DNA of 33,187 nt from Arthrobacter sp. ISL-28 (GCF_018613875.1 NZ_JAGGPJ010000035.1:1-33187), one strand, 5' to 3'; numbered from the stretch's first letter, positions 8,718-15,723 are shown. Notes: generated by a model from the sequence alone, not told the origin. Numbers and translations are program-made.

Positions 8718-9188
8718 TCAGCCCGCATGTTTGGATCGCCTCCAGCCGCCGCTTTGGCACTCGGCAAGTCCCAGCAGGCCAAGCCTCCCGAGTCCCGCCC
8801 TCACCGACTCCGGTCCCAGGCCTGCCACGCTGCACAGTTTCTCCACTGAACTGGTGGACCGCAGCGGCAGGGCATCGAGAAGGATCAGGTCCTCCAGCGT
8901 CAGGCCGTCATGGACGGCGTTCCCGCCAGTCCTCGCCTCCGGCAGGGAGTCGCCGCTGGGGGCGGCCAGTTCAGCGATCTCCCCGGCGTCCGTGACACAG
9001 ATGGCGCCACCGTCCCGCAGCAGCCGGTGGCAGCCCGCAGAGTTGGCGCTGTGCACGGACCCGGGCACAGCGCCCACGGCCCTGCCCAGCGATTCGGCGT
9101 GGTGGGCCGTGTTGAGCGCGCCCGAACGCCATCTGGCCTCGACGACCACGGTTACCGAGGCCAATGCTGCGATAAGTCTGTTGCGCTG
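8718..9188 (-). pseudogene. dprA: dprA 3' fragment, cut off by the integrated element
   Basis: Codons for the C-terminal 156 residues of DprA, the single-strand DNA-binding protein that loads RecA during natural transformation. The fragment begins at QRNRLIAALASVTVVVEARW, the end of the Rossmann-fold domain, and includes SGALNTAHHAESLGRAVGAVPG and the winged-helix-like tail. Its upstream part lies 9.45 kb away at 18637-19353. The junction falls inside the CAG codon at 9186-9188, and fusing it to the other half at that codon is in frame. No start codon with a ribosome binding site belongs to this fragment, so it is unlikely to give a useful protein while the element is in place. Confidence 0.9.
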
Positions 9189-9212
9189 GCAGAAACGTAG
9201 AATACATGTATG
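9163..9212. other. attL: left junction of the element with dprA
   Basis: Bases up to 9186 are dprA sequence (codons for RNRLIAAL on the minus strand); bases after 9188 are element sequence. The central dinucleotide is TG at 9187-9188. It is the only 2-bp choice I found that both occurs at the two ends and restores the dprA reading frame. Confidence 0.75.
9198..9203 (+). promoter_or_regulatory. -10 box of the integrase, leaderless
   Basis: TAGAAT (5 of 6 matches to TATAAT) ends 7 nt before the integrase ATG, which predicts a leaderless transcript. In the integrated state the hexamer 17 bp upstream is AGTCTG, a poor -35. In the circular form the same position is occupied by TTGCTT from the right end of the element (18626-18631). 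Confidence 0.5.
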
Positions 9213-10763
9213 ACAACCTCAGCGGCGATTTACTCCAGACAATCCGAAGACGTTAGCGAGGGCATTGCCAACCAGCGCAAGCGTTGCCGCTCCCTGATCG
9301 AAGCCCGAGGTTGGACCGTCGGTAAGGAATACACCGACAACGACACGAGCGCCGCCAAGCGTCGAGGCCCCGGCACCGCCTGGCACGCCATGCTGGACGA
9401 CCTCCGATCCGGCGTCGCCGACGTCGTTGTCGCCGTCGACCTGGACCGTCTCCTCCGCTCCACCCGCGACCTGATTGAGATCACGGACACCGGCGCCCGC
9501 GTGCTCACGGTCGACGGCGAGATCGACCTCACGACCGCCGACGGCGAGTTCCGCGCGACTATGCTCGCCGGGATCGCCCGCTTCGAGATCCGCCGCAAGA
9601 GCGAGCGCCAGCGCCGAGCCAACGAGAGCCGCACCGCCAACGGCCGACCCGTTCCTGGACGCCGCCGCTACGGCTACGAAACCGACGGCGTCACTCCCCG
9701 CGAAGCGGAAGCCGTCATTGTCCGGCGCCTCTTCGCCCACGTCGCCGAGGGCGGCTCTGTTCGTTCCGCCGTGACCTGGCTGAAGGAAGAAAACGTCGAC
9801 CCCGCGCCCGGCAAGATCTGGGTTTCGCGCCGCGTCCGCGATCTCCTGCTCAATCCACACTACTCCGGAAAGATAAAGCACCTTGGCGCGGTCATCGACT
9901 CCGACTTCGTAACACCGATCGTCGACGCCGACCTCGCCCAGGAAGTCGCCGCGATCCTCAACGATCCGTCCCGGCGCACGACACCCGGCCCCAAGCCCAA
10001 GCACTTGCTCTCCGGCCTGACGAACTGCGGCGTCTGCGGCGCCCCCATCTTCTACATGCGGACCTACCTCTGCCGCGTCTCTGCCGGACACACGTCGATC
10101 ACGAAGAATCGCCTAGAGAACCGCGTCCGCGACGAGATCGCGAAGGCGTTTATCTCCGGTGGCCCGGCCCTCTTTCCGGCATCGCCGAATGGCTCAAGTA
10201 TCTCCGCCCTGATCAAGGCGCACGAGAAGAACACGGCGAGCGTCGCCGCCACGATCCAGGACCGCGACGAGGGCCTTGTCCCGGTGAATATGGCCCGCGC
10301 GCGCCTGATCGAACTACGGGGCGCCCGCGAGGCTATCGAGGCCGAACTGGAGCGCGCTCGCTCCGAGAAGGGCGCCGCCTCGGCGTTGCTGGAGATCGCC
10401 CAGGGCCTCATCGTGAAGCCGTCCTTCGAGATGCACGAGTACGCCGAGATGAAGGAGACCGTCCTGGCCCGCTTCGACGACCTGGACCTCGACAAGCAAC
10501 GCGAGATCGTCCGCGCACTCTTTTACATCGAGGTTCGGCCTGGGCGCGATATCGGCCGCGTGTGGATCGAGCACAAACTGGCCGCCCACCTGAACCCGGA
10601 CGCCGACGCGGACGCCCGCTACTACGACGAAGACGCGGACCGCGTCAGCGCGGACGCCCTTCACCCGCGCTGGGCTGGCGGAGCGCCCATGACCCTCGAC
10701 TCCTCCTCCGCCGCCTTCATGGACGCCGAAGCAATAGTCCGCGACGCCTACGCGGCCGAGTAA
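9210..10763 (+). CDS. Large serine recombinase (integrase)
   Basis: Site-specific recombinase of the phiC31/Bxb1 type that joins attP and attB in one direction unless a directionality factor is present. It has 517 residues. The N-terminal catalytic domain (about 1-150) has the nucleophile Ser12 in YSRQS, the arginines of DLDRLLRSTRDL, and GIARFEIRRKSERQRR on the long helix. The recombinase domain follows (about 150-265, GRRRYGYETDG), then a zinc ribbon (Cys273, Cys276, Cys288, His294) and a coiled-coil-rich C-terminus. The start lies only about 20 bp from the crossover site, as is common for these integrases, and there is no ribosome binding site, in line with a leaderless message. No excision factor was recognised nearby. 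Confidence 0.95.
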   Translation: MTTSAAIYSRQSEDVSEGIANQRKRCRSLIEARGWTVGKEYTDNDTSAAKRRGPGTAWHAMLDDLRSGVADVVVAVDLDRLLRSTRDLIEITDTGARVLTVDGEIDLTTADGEFRATMLAGIARFEIRRKSERQRRANESRTANGRPVPGRRRYGYETDGVTPREAEAVIVRRLFAHVAEGGSVRSAVTWLKEENVDPAPGKIWVSRRVRDLLLNPHYSGKIKHLGAVIDSDFVTPIVDADLAQEVAAILNDPSRRTTPGPKPKHLLSGLTNCGVCGAPIFYMRTYLCRVSAGHTSITKNRLENRVRDEIAKAFISGGPALFPASPNGSSISALIKAHEKNTASVAATIQDRDEGLVPVNMARARLIELRGAREAIEAELERARSEKGAASALLEIAQGLIVKPSFEMHEYAEMKETVLARFDDLDLDKQREIVRALFYIEVRPGRDIGRVWIEHKLAAHLNPDADADARYYDEDADRVSADALHPRWAGGAPMTLDSSSAAFMDAEAIVRDAYAAE

Positions 10764-10775
10764 CCGCCAACCACT

Positions 10776-10809
10776 AAGCCCCGTCTTCGCTTCGGCGTCG
10801 ACGGGGCTT
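10776..10809 (+). terminator. Terminator after the integrase
   Basis: AAGCCCCGTC (10776-10785) pairs with GACGGGGCTT (10800-10809), followed by TTGTCGTG. It lies 12 bp after the integrase stop. Confidence 0.8.
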
Positions 10810-10824
10810 TGTCGTGTCCGGCGC

Positions 10825-10876
10825 CGTGTAAACGCCGGAGACGCCGCTGGCGCCTGGTGCCAGGCCCGTTTACACG
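10825..10876. repeat. CGTGTAAACG inverted repeat, candidate operator
   Basis: CGTGTAAACG (10825-10834) and its exact complement CGTTTACACG (10867-10876) face each other across 32 bp. The left arm continues as CGCCGGAGA, and the same 17 bases recur at 12962-12978 over the stop codon of the small zinc-finger gene. A further CGTTTACAC is found at 15454-15462 just before another small gene. Four copies within 5 kb of one element suggest a binding site for an element-encoded or helper-encoded protein. Confidence 0.5.
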
Positions 10877-10917
10877 CATTCCCCAGGCGCCGGAAGTGGT
10901 GAAGTGACGGCCCGACC

Positions 10918-10978
10918 CTCGATTCTTGTTAGTTGTCAAGAGAAGTTTATTTCTCGTAAAAGTAAGGAGAAATCCGTC
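10918..10978. other. A+T-rich stretch beside the repeat array
   Basis: About 60 bp (around TTGTTAGTTGTCAAGAGAAG and TTTATTTCTCGTAAAAGTAA) are clearly richer in A and T than the surrounding very high-GC DNA. A short GAGAA/TTCTC hairpin lies inside. Its place 50 bp before a directly repeated array resembles the layout of an iteron-type replication origin, but no Rep gene was recognised. Confidence 0.4.
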
Positions 10979-11024
10979 CCCGAACGTCACTCCGCCACCG
11001 GGCGGCCCGATTGGGGGTAGTCGC

Positions 11025-11275
11025 GGCCCTCTCCTCCAGTGTGAGGAAAGGTCACGTTAACGACCCTGGCCCTCTCCTACAGTGTGAGGAGAAGTGGCGT
11101 TAGGCGTCCCCCGACCTGGCCCTCTCCTCCCTTGTGAGGAGAAGTGACGTTAGGCGTAACCCTGGCCCTCTCCTACAGTGAGGGAAGGGTCGGATCTGTT
11201 GTACCTCCGGCCCTCTCCTACAGTGAGAAGAAGAGTCACGTTCCACGTCCTGGCCCTCTCCTCCATTGGAAGGAA
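11025..11275. repeat. Array of six degenerate tandem repeats, 43-50 bp period
   Basis: Six units start at 11025, 11068, 11118, 11164, 11209 and 11252, each opening with the invariant GGCCCTCTCCT. The next bases, [A/C]C[A/C][G/T]TG, are nearly constant and are followed by a purine-rich GAGGAGAAG segment that can pair with the CTCTCCT arm. Most units then have an ACGTTA-like tail. Spacings are 43, 50, 46, 45 and 43 bp. The whole array is in a 972-bp gap without a credible gene (10764-11735). A lone related GGCCCTCTTCTC occurs at 15409-15420. The units are too divergent and their lengths too uneven for a CRISPR array. Confidence 0.85.
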
Positions 11276-11396
11276 CCTCGGACTCCTTCCCCTCTCGCTC
11301 CGCCCCCTGGCCGCCGTACCCACTCCGCTCCGTACCTGAGCGCGCCAGAGGCCGGAGCCCCCTCCCGTCCGTCGCCGCCTCCTGGGCCCGACGGGC

Positions 11397-11434
11397 CGCT
11401 CTGAAGGTCTTTCTCGGGGTTTACCTTCAGAGCG
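11397..11434. terminator. Perfect 12-bp hairpin ahead of the capsid gene
   Basis: CGCTCTGAAGGT (11397-11408) pairs perfectly with ACCTTCAGAGCG (11423-11434) across a 14-nt loop. No T-run follows on the plus strand. It may insulate the capsid transcript or form a leader structure. Nothing else that I can name lies between the repeat array and the capsid gene. Confidence 0.45.
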
Positions 11435-11735
11435 AAGGCGCCAGGCGCGCCGCTCCGATCGTGCTTTCTTGCCATTGTGCTGATCGTTGAGCGCCCGTCT
11501 GGTGCCTTCCTTCTAACCCCGTCCCAACATTCTTCCGACGTCGTCGACGCGAGCCAGGTGCTCGCCCAGGACGCCGACCGGACCGCCGCCCGCGAGCAGG
11601 TCTCGCCCAGGCAACCCCTAGTGCTCATATGGCACGCCCCCAGACAATCCCGCCCAGGCAGTGCCTCGGCGTCGGCGTCTCCGCTAGATGCGGTCCCTTC
11701 ACCCCCCCTAAAAGTCTCAGAAGGAGACCCCCAAA

Positions 11736-12616
11736 TTGGCTAACACATTCCTCACCGCCGACAACGTCGCCCGCACCGCTTCGGCGATCGTCGGCCAGGA
11801 CATGAACTTGTCCGCACTGATCCACCGCGACCTCGAAGCCAGCTTCTCCGCTGGTAAGGGCAACGTCGTGAAGGTCCGCGTACCGGGCGCCGTCGTGGCA
11901 AATACTCGCGGTATTTACGATACGGCCACGCCGCTGACTAGCGATGAGATCGCCGAGCAGAGCATCGACGTAACCCTGACGGACCACGCCTACAACAACG
12001 TCGTGCTCTCCGAGGGCGACCTCGACCTGGAGATCGCCGACTACGCCCGCCAGGTTTTGAGGCCGCAGGCTACGGCCATTGTCAAGTTTGTCGAGCGCGC
12101 CGTCGCCACTGCCATGCAGGCAACGCCGGAAAACACCGCGCTCGCCTACGCGCGACTCCGGCGAAGACCTTCACCCAGATGCGCAAAGTCCTTCGTGACG
12201 CGGGTGTCTCCACTGACGCCCCGCTCTTCGCCGCTGTAGGCTCCGCCGTCTACGGCGACCTCCTGGACTCTGACGCGATCGACGAGAACGGCAAGGTGCG
12301 CGGCTTCCTGGTCGTCGAGTCGACCCGCCTCGCCGCTGACGAGATCGTCGGCTTCGTCAAGGAAGCCTTCGCCCTGGTCGTGCGAGCTCCCCAGGTTCCG
12401 GCCGGTGCGCCGTTCGGCGCTTCGGTCAACGAAGGCGGCTTCGCCCTCCGCTACGTCCGCTCCTTCGACCGCACCGTCGCGGCCGACCGGTCGCTCGTGT
12501 CGGCGTTCGTCGGCGTGCAGTCCCTTCCGTTGGCAGTGGACAACGAGGCCGGAGTTGTGAACCTGGTCGCTAACGGCGGCGCCGTCCGCGTACTGACTTC
12601 GACCATCCCGGCCTAG
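11736..12616 (+). pseudogene. P22-type major capsid protein, frameshifted
   Basis: Shell protein of the P22 coat (gp5-like) family. The first part, from TTG 11736, begins MANTFLTADNVARTASAIVGQDMNL and continues through VKVRVPGAVVANT to about TPENTALAYA at 12150. The family sequence then goes on in the -1 frame as TPAKTFTQMRKVLRDAGV to IPA at 12616. I see no slippery heptamer at the switch (12145-12160, GC alternations), so a frameshift mutation or a sequencing error is more likely than programmed shifting. Joined, the protein would have about 293 residues, a normal size. AAGGAGA at 11721-11727 lies 8 nt before the TTG. No portal, scaffold or protease gene accompanies it. Confidence 0.75.
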
Positions 12617-12632
12617 TCCCCTCGCTGACCTG

Positions 12633-12658
12633 GCGGCCTTCCCTAACCGGAAGGCCGC
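12633..12658 (+). terminator. Terminator after the capsid gene
   Basis: GCGGCCTTCC and GGAAGGCCGC form a perfect 10-bp stem with a CTAACC loop, 16 bp after the capsid stop. A TTCTCTTTTT run follows about 20 bp later. Confidence 0.75.
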
Positions 12659-12722
12659 TGGGCCCTGGCGGCGGGCGGCTTCTCTTTTTCCATCCACCCG
12701 TTACTAAACAAGAAGGACCCTC

Positions 12723-12968
12723 ATGGCCCACGTTTTCAACTGTCAGATCTGTGGCTCCACGTTCGAGGCAAGCCGCGTCGACGCCGTCCAGTGCTCCCAG
12801 GCGTGCCGCCAGTCGGCCTTCCGCGCCCGCCAGGCCGTCGTCAGCGCCCACAACGCGGCCGCCGCGGATCTCCTCCGACGTCAGACCGCCGCCCTCAGTG
12901 CTGGCGCCGACCCGGTCGCCCTGGCGGCGATCGCCCGCGAAGCCGAGACACTCTTCGCCGACGTGTAA
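12723..12968 (+). CDS. Small zinc-finger protein
   Basis: An 81-residue protein whose first third is a probable zinc-binding knuckle: Cys7, Cys10, Cys24 and Cys28 in CQICG..F....AVQCSQACRQSAFRAR. The rest is alanine-rich helix. This C-x2-C...CS-x2-C layout is common in small phage and plasmid proteins of actinobacteria; I cannot assign a function. GAAGGA lies 6 nt before the ATG. Its stop codon lies inside one of the CGTGTAAACG motifs. Confidence 0.75.
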   Translation: MAHVFNCQICGSTFEASRVDAVQCSQACRQSAFRARQAVVSAHNAAAADLLRRQTAALSAGADPVALAAIAREAETLFADV

Positions 12969-13040
12969 ACGCCGGAGAGGGCGGTGCCCAGGCGTCCCAG
13001 CCCATTGCCAGGACGCCGAAAAGGAGCTCCGCCACTTCCC

Positions 13041-13168
13041 AGGGTGAAGAGTTGTGCAAGCGGTGGTGGTTTACCTCTCGAATCCTTTGCTTGTACGAGA
13101 GATCTCTTTTCTATGCGGACTAAGGGTACGAGTGAAGAAACACCACCGCTTGCACAACTATTCACCCT
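13041..13168. repeat. Long inverted repeat, 28-bp arms around a 72-bp loop
   Basis: Arms 13041-13068 and 13141-13168 are complementary at 27 of 28 positions; the single mismatch is G/A at position 9 of the arm. The loop contains a second hairpin (CTCTCG 13075-13080 with CGAGAG 13096-13101) and an overlapping AGAGATCTCT palindrome. The surrounding 287 bp (12969-13255) have no credible gene. The structure is far stronger than the terminators of this element and has no T-run, so it is more likely a cis-acting DNA site (origin, packaging or recombination) or a structured RNA. Confidence 0.85.
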
Positions 13169-13255
13169 CCCCGTCACACCCTCCAGCGCCCGGCACCCGT
13201 CCGACGTTCCTTCGGCATGCTCCGCAAACGCGGACCGCCCCCACGAAAGCCCCCC

Positions 13256-14032
13256 ATGACCCTCTCCCACGCACAAACCGCCGATCTCCTCTCACCCAAA
13301 CGGGCCGATACCCTCGCTGGCGCGGACGTGATCGGCTCCAAGGTCGTCGCGAACGTCGCCGCCGCGATCCTCGTGGACCGTGGCTACCGTGAGTCGTTCG
13401 CCACCGGCGCCCAGCGCGTCTACCAACTGACGCCCGACGGCGCCCCCGTCCGGGTACGCTGGGCCGACCTCCAGGCCGTCGTCGCCGACCTCGTCGACGA
13501 GCTCCTGGTCGAGCTCCTCTCCGGCGCTCCCGCCGACGGCGACGGCGCCAAGCGCGCTACCGCGCTCCGCAAGGCCTTGAAGGGCCAGGACAAGGCCCCC
13601 ACCGGCTACCGGCGCGCCGTCGCCCGCGACGCACGCGACCGCCTTACGGCCATGACCGACGACGAGCTCGACGCCGCCGAGGACGCCCAGCGTGCCGCCG
13701 CCCGCGAGGCTCGCGCCTCCCGCCCGTCCCTGGCGCCGGAAGCCGTGACCGTCCAGAAGGCGACGTCCGCGAAGCGCCAGGCAACCCGCGAGGAGGACCT
13801 GGCCGCGACCGCCGACCTCCTTAGCAAGTGGGCCCCCGGCCTCCCCGCTGGCCGCCACCTTCTCGGCGACGTGTGGACCTCCTGGGACCACACAATCCAG
13901 GCGAGCGAGAAGCTCCGCGCCGCCGACCACGGCGCCCGCCGCATCGGCCGGAGCCGCTTCTACGAGCTCCTCGCCCGCGACTTCAGCGTCGTCAACGGCG
14001 GCGCCCGCCAGCGTTACCTCGTCGTCGCATAA
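13256..14032 (+). CDS. Hypothetical protein with possible C-terminal winged helix
   Basis: A 258-residue protein from ATG 13256; the frame is open to an upstream ATG at 13217 and neither has a ribosome binding site. It is rich in Ala, Arg and Asp with a charged helical middle. The last 65 residues (RHLLGDVWTSWDHTIQASEK..IGRSRFYELLARDFSVVNGGARQRYLVVA, split here) have the pattern of a winged-helix domain like those at the end of phage and plasmid primases and D5-type helicases, but I see no Walker motifs or primase residues. It could be a stripped replication or DNA-binding protein. It is the largest unassigned gene of the element and follows the long inverted repeat directly. Confidence 0.6.
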   Translation: MTLSHAQTADLLSPKRADTLAGADVIGSKVVANVAAAILVDRGYRESFATGAQRVYQLTPDGAPVRVRWADLQAVVADLVDELLVELLSGAPADGDGAKRATALRKALKGQDKAPTGYRRAVARDARDRLTAMTDDELDAAEDAQRAAAREARASRPSLAPEAVTVQKATSAKRQATREEDLAATADLLSKWAPGLPAGRHLLGDVWTSWDHTIQASEKLRAADHGARRIGRSRFYELLARDFSVVNGGARQRYLVVA

Positions 14033-14083
14033 CCTCGGCGCCACCCCAACCCCCCTCCAAAAACCCCACAGGAGCCCCCCGCA

Positions 14084-14443
14084 ATGAACCCGACACCCGC
14101 CCCCAGCCCCGTCGTCGCCCAGCCCGTCCAGGTCTGGTGCCCAGGTTGCCACCGTAATAAACCCGCCACCGACTTCCGCAAGGACCACGACTCGTTCCCT
14201 CCGCGTGACAGTCGATCCAATTGCCAGGGATGCCGCCGCGCCCGCAAGCAGACCCGCCGTGAAACGGCAATGGTTCACGGCGTTTGCGAGATGCCGGGAT
14301 GCTTGTCCCCGGTGGTCGCCAAGTTCAAGTGCGACCTCCACTACGGGCTCGACCGTAAGCACGTTGCCAACAAACGCGCCCGCCGCTCCATCCAGCGCCG
14401 GGCCGACGCCGTAGCCCACGACGCCGCCCTGGCCTCGGCATGA
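14084..14443 (+). CDS. Small cysteine-rich (zinc-ribbon) protein
   Basis: A 119-residue basic protein with two probable zinc sites. The first is CPGCHRNKPATDF..NCQGCRRARK, a layout also seen in recombination endonuclease VII-like and other phage zinc ribbons; the second is CEMPGCLS..FKCDLHYG. The basic tail (KRARRSIQRRADAV) fits nucleic acid binding. AGGAG lies 10 nt before ATG 14084. It opens a tightly packed run of three genes whose ends overlap by ATGA. The catalytic residues of endonuclease VII are not evident, so no enzymatic role is claimed. Confidence 0.7.
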   Translation: MNPTPAPSPVVAQPVQVWCPGCHRNKPATDFRKDHDSFPPRDSRSNCQGCRRARKQTRRETAMVHGVCEMPGCLSPVVAKFKCDLHYGLDRKHVANKRARRSIQRRADAVAHDAALASA

Positions 14444-14556
14444 CCGCCGTCGAGCGGGCCGCCGCCCTGGGCCTGACCGGCACGTCCGCTCTCGTCTACG
14501 TTCTCTCCTCGATCACCGGCACCGTCGACCTCCACTTTGAAAGATCCCGCGCATGA
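14440..14556 (+). CDS. 38-residue small protein, translationally coupled
   Basis: This short frame reads MTAVERAAALGLTGTSALVY.. and ends ..DLHFERSRA. It starts at an ATGA overlapping the stop of the preceding gene and ends at an ATGA overlapping the next start, so it exactly fills the 117-bp gap. That fit is the main support. The centre (AAALGLTGTSALVYVLSSIT) is hydrophobic enough to be a single membrane segment. Function unknown. Confidence 0.6.
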   Translation: MTAVERAAALGLTGTSALVYVLSSITGTVDLHFERSRA

Positions 14557-15191
14557 GTACCCGAACCCCCACCGCCCCAGAGTCCCGCACAGCCTGGAAG
14601 GTCCTGAGCCGTGCCAAGTTCCGCGCCCTCTGGGTCCCTCTGTGTGAGTACACCGCCGCTCGCGCCACTGAGGCGCCGGTCGAGGTACGCTCGCCTTTCT
14701 CGGCGTCTGAGTGGACCGGACTGACTACCGACGAGCGTTGCGCCCACCTGAGCTCTAAGGTGTGGGTAATCGTCAAGGAGGGCATGCCGCCCTTACCCCC
14801 GGCCATGAAGGACCCCGTCCCTACGAGGGTCGAGGCCAGGCTGGCGCGGGAAGCATCCACCCCCCGCCGCCCGTACCAGGCACCCACCCGCCAGCCCTTC
14901 CAGTCCGGCGCCAGGGGCGGGCTTGCCCCAGCCCGGCACCCGTACCCAGCCAAGGCCAACGGCCAGGCGCCGGCCTGGACTCCGGCACCGGCGCCGGTCT
15001 GGGCCTACGCCGAGACCGAGGCGCCCGCGCCCGCCGTCGTCCCCGCTCCGGCGCTGGCTCTGCGCTATGTGGCGGCGTGCCAGGTCTGCGACGCTGAGGT
15101 CTGGGTCGCTACCGCCAAGGCTAAGCGCGTCTTCTGCGAAGACCACACGCCGAGGCAGACCAAGGCGCGCGACGACGACTACGAATACTAG
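14553..15191 (+). CDS. Hypothetical protein with Pro/Ala-rich middle and C-terminal zinc knuckle
   Basis: A 212-residue protein with three parts: a folded-looking N-terminus (residues 1-90, with WKVLSRAKFRALWVPL and DERCAHLSSKVWVIVKEG), a low-complexity Pro/Ala linker (about 95-165), and a C-terminal cysteine cluster CQVCDAEVW..FCEDHTP that probably binds zinc. The tail is acidic (RDDDYEY). It overlaps the preceding small gene by 4 nt. I do not recognise the family; the design suggests a nucleic acid or protein adaptor. Confidence 0.65.
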   Translation: MSTRTPTAPESRTAWKVLSRAKFRALWVPLCEYTAARATEAPVEVRSPFSASEWTGLTTDERCAHLSSKVWVIVKEGMPPLPPAMKDPVPTRVEARLAREASTPRRPYQAPTRQPFQSGARGGLAPARHPYPAKANGQAPAWTPAPAPVWAYAETEAPAPAVVPAPALALRYVAACQVCDAEVWVATAKAKRVFCEDHTPRQTKARDDDYEY

Positions 15192-15200
15192 ACCGTCTCC

Positions 15201-15241
15201 CCCCAGGCGGGCGGCCCGCTCTCGCGGCGCCCGCCCAGGGG
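15201..15241 (+). terminator. GC-rich hairpin after the three-gene run
   Basis: CCCCAGGCGGGCG (15201-15213) pairs with CGCCCGCCCAGGGG (15228-15241) apart from a one-base bulge, 9 bp after the stop. No T-run follows. The rest of the gap to 15483 holds a lone copy of the GGCCCTCT repeat motif (15409) and a CGTTTACAC motif (15454). Confidence 0.6.
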
Positions 15242-15483
15242 TGGGGAGGGACTCCCGGCCCCCCCTCCCTCCTAGCCCGAACTGGCTGAGCGTCTCCCTG
15301 TCCGCGCGAGTCTGGGGCTTTTTTCTAATGAGCCCGCCTTCCGCCTCGCGGACAGTGCCGGAGGCCCTCAACAATCCCCCTGGCATTTGTGAGAGCACCC
15401 TCGGCCCTGGCCCTCTTCTCATTTGCCCTGCCGGGGCTCTCGTCCCGGCGTCCCGTTTACACACTCTTGAAGGAGACTCTCCA

Positions 15484-15666
15484 TTGTCTGAACCAACGAA
15501 GATTTGCCGCGTATGCGACGAGTCCCGCGCCGAGCACCAATTCCGGAAGCGTACCGGAGGAGCCCGCCAGGCTGTATGCCGGCGTTGCACGAAACGCGGC
15601 GCCAGGCACACCGCCTGGCTCGCCGCCCGTGCTGAGTGCCTCTTAACGCCCTCTCTGCGCCCATAA
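15484..15666 (+). CDS. 60-residue zinc-ribbon protein with TTG start
   Basis: Begins at TTG 15484 with AGGAGA at 15471-15476 as ribosome binding site. The protein has CRVCDESRAEHQFRKRTGG..VCRRCTKRGAR, the same C-x2-C..F.K..C-x2-C pattern as the 119-residue gene upstream, so the two are probably related. The leader GAAGGAGACTCTCCA resembles that of the capsid gene (GAAGGAGACCCCCAA), which also starts with TTG. A terminator follows at once. Function unknown; nucleic acid binding is plausible. Confidence 0.6.
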   Translation: MSEPTKICRVCDESRAEHQFRKRTGGARQAVCRRCTKRGARHTAWLAARAECLLTPSLRP

Positions 15667-15667
15667 C

Positions 15668-15723
15668 AAAAGGCCCTTCTCCCAGCCTAGGAATGACTTC
15701 CCAGGCCGCGAGAGGGGCTTTTT
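15668..15723. terminator. Terminator module (copy a) bounding the cargo cassettes
   Basis: AAAAGGCCC..CTC pairs with GAGAGGGGCTTTTT, with a secondary CCCAG/CTAGG pairing inside. It is bidirectional, and is a copy of the structure at 16786-16838: over 51 aligned bases I count about 40 identities without gaps. Confidence 0.75.

Noticed and set aside
11025..11275. CRISPR array
   Set aside because: The repeats are degenerate, the spacing is uneven, the intervening sequences are related to each other rather than unique, and no cas gene is present.
11236..11628. 130-residue minus-strand frame over the end of the repeat array
   Set aside because: It overlaps the repeats and a perfect hairpin, has no ribosome binding site, and its sequence resembles the shadow of GC-rich non-coding DNA.
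12140..12180. Programmed -1 frameshift in the capsid gene
   Set aside because: No X-XXY-YYZ heptamer or downstream structure is visible. P22-type capsids are not known to me to need a frameshift at this point.
13292..14419. 375-residue minus-strand open frame
   Set aside because: It is the antisense of the 258-residue and 119-residue genes in very GC-rich DNA. The plus-strand genes have ribosome binding sites or coupled ends and cysteine motifs.
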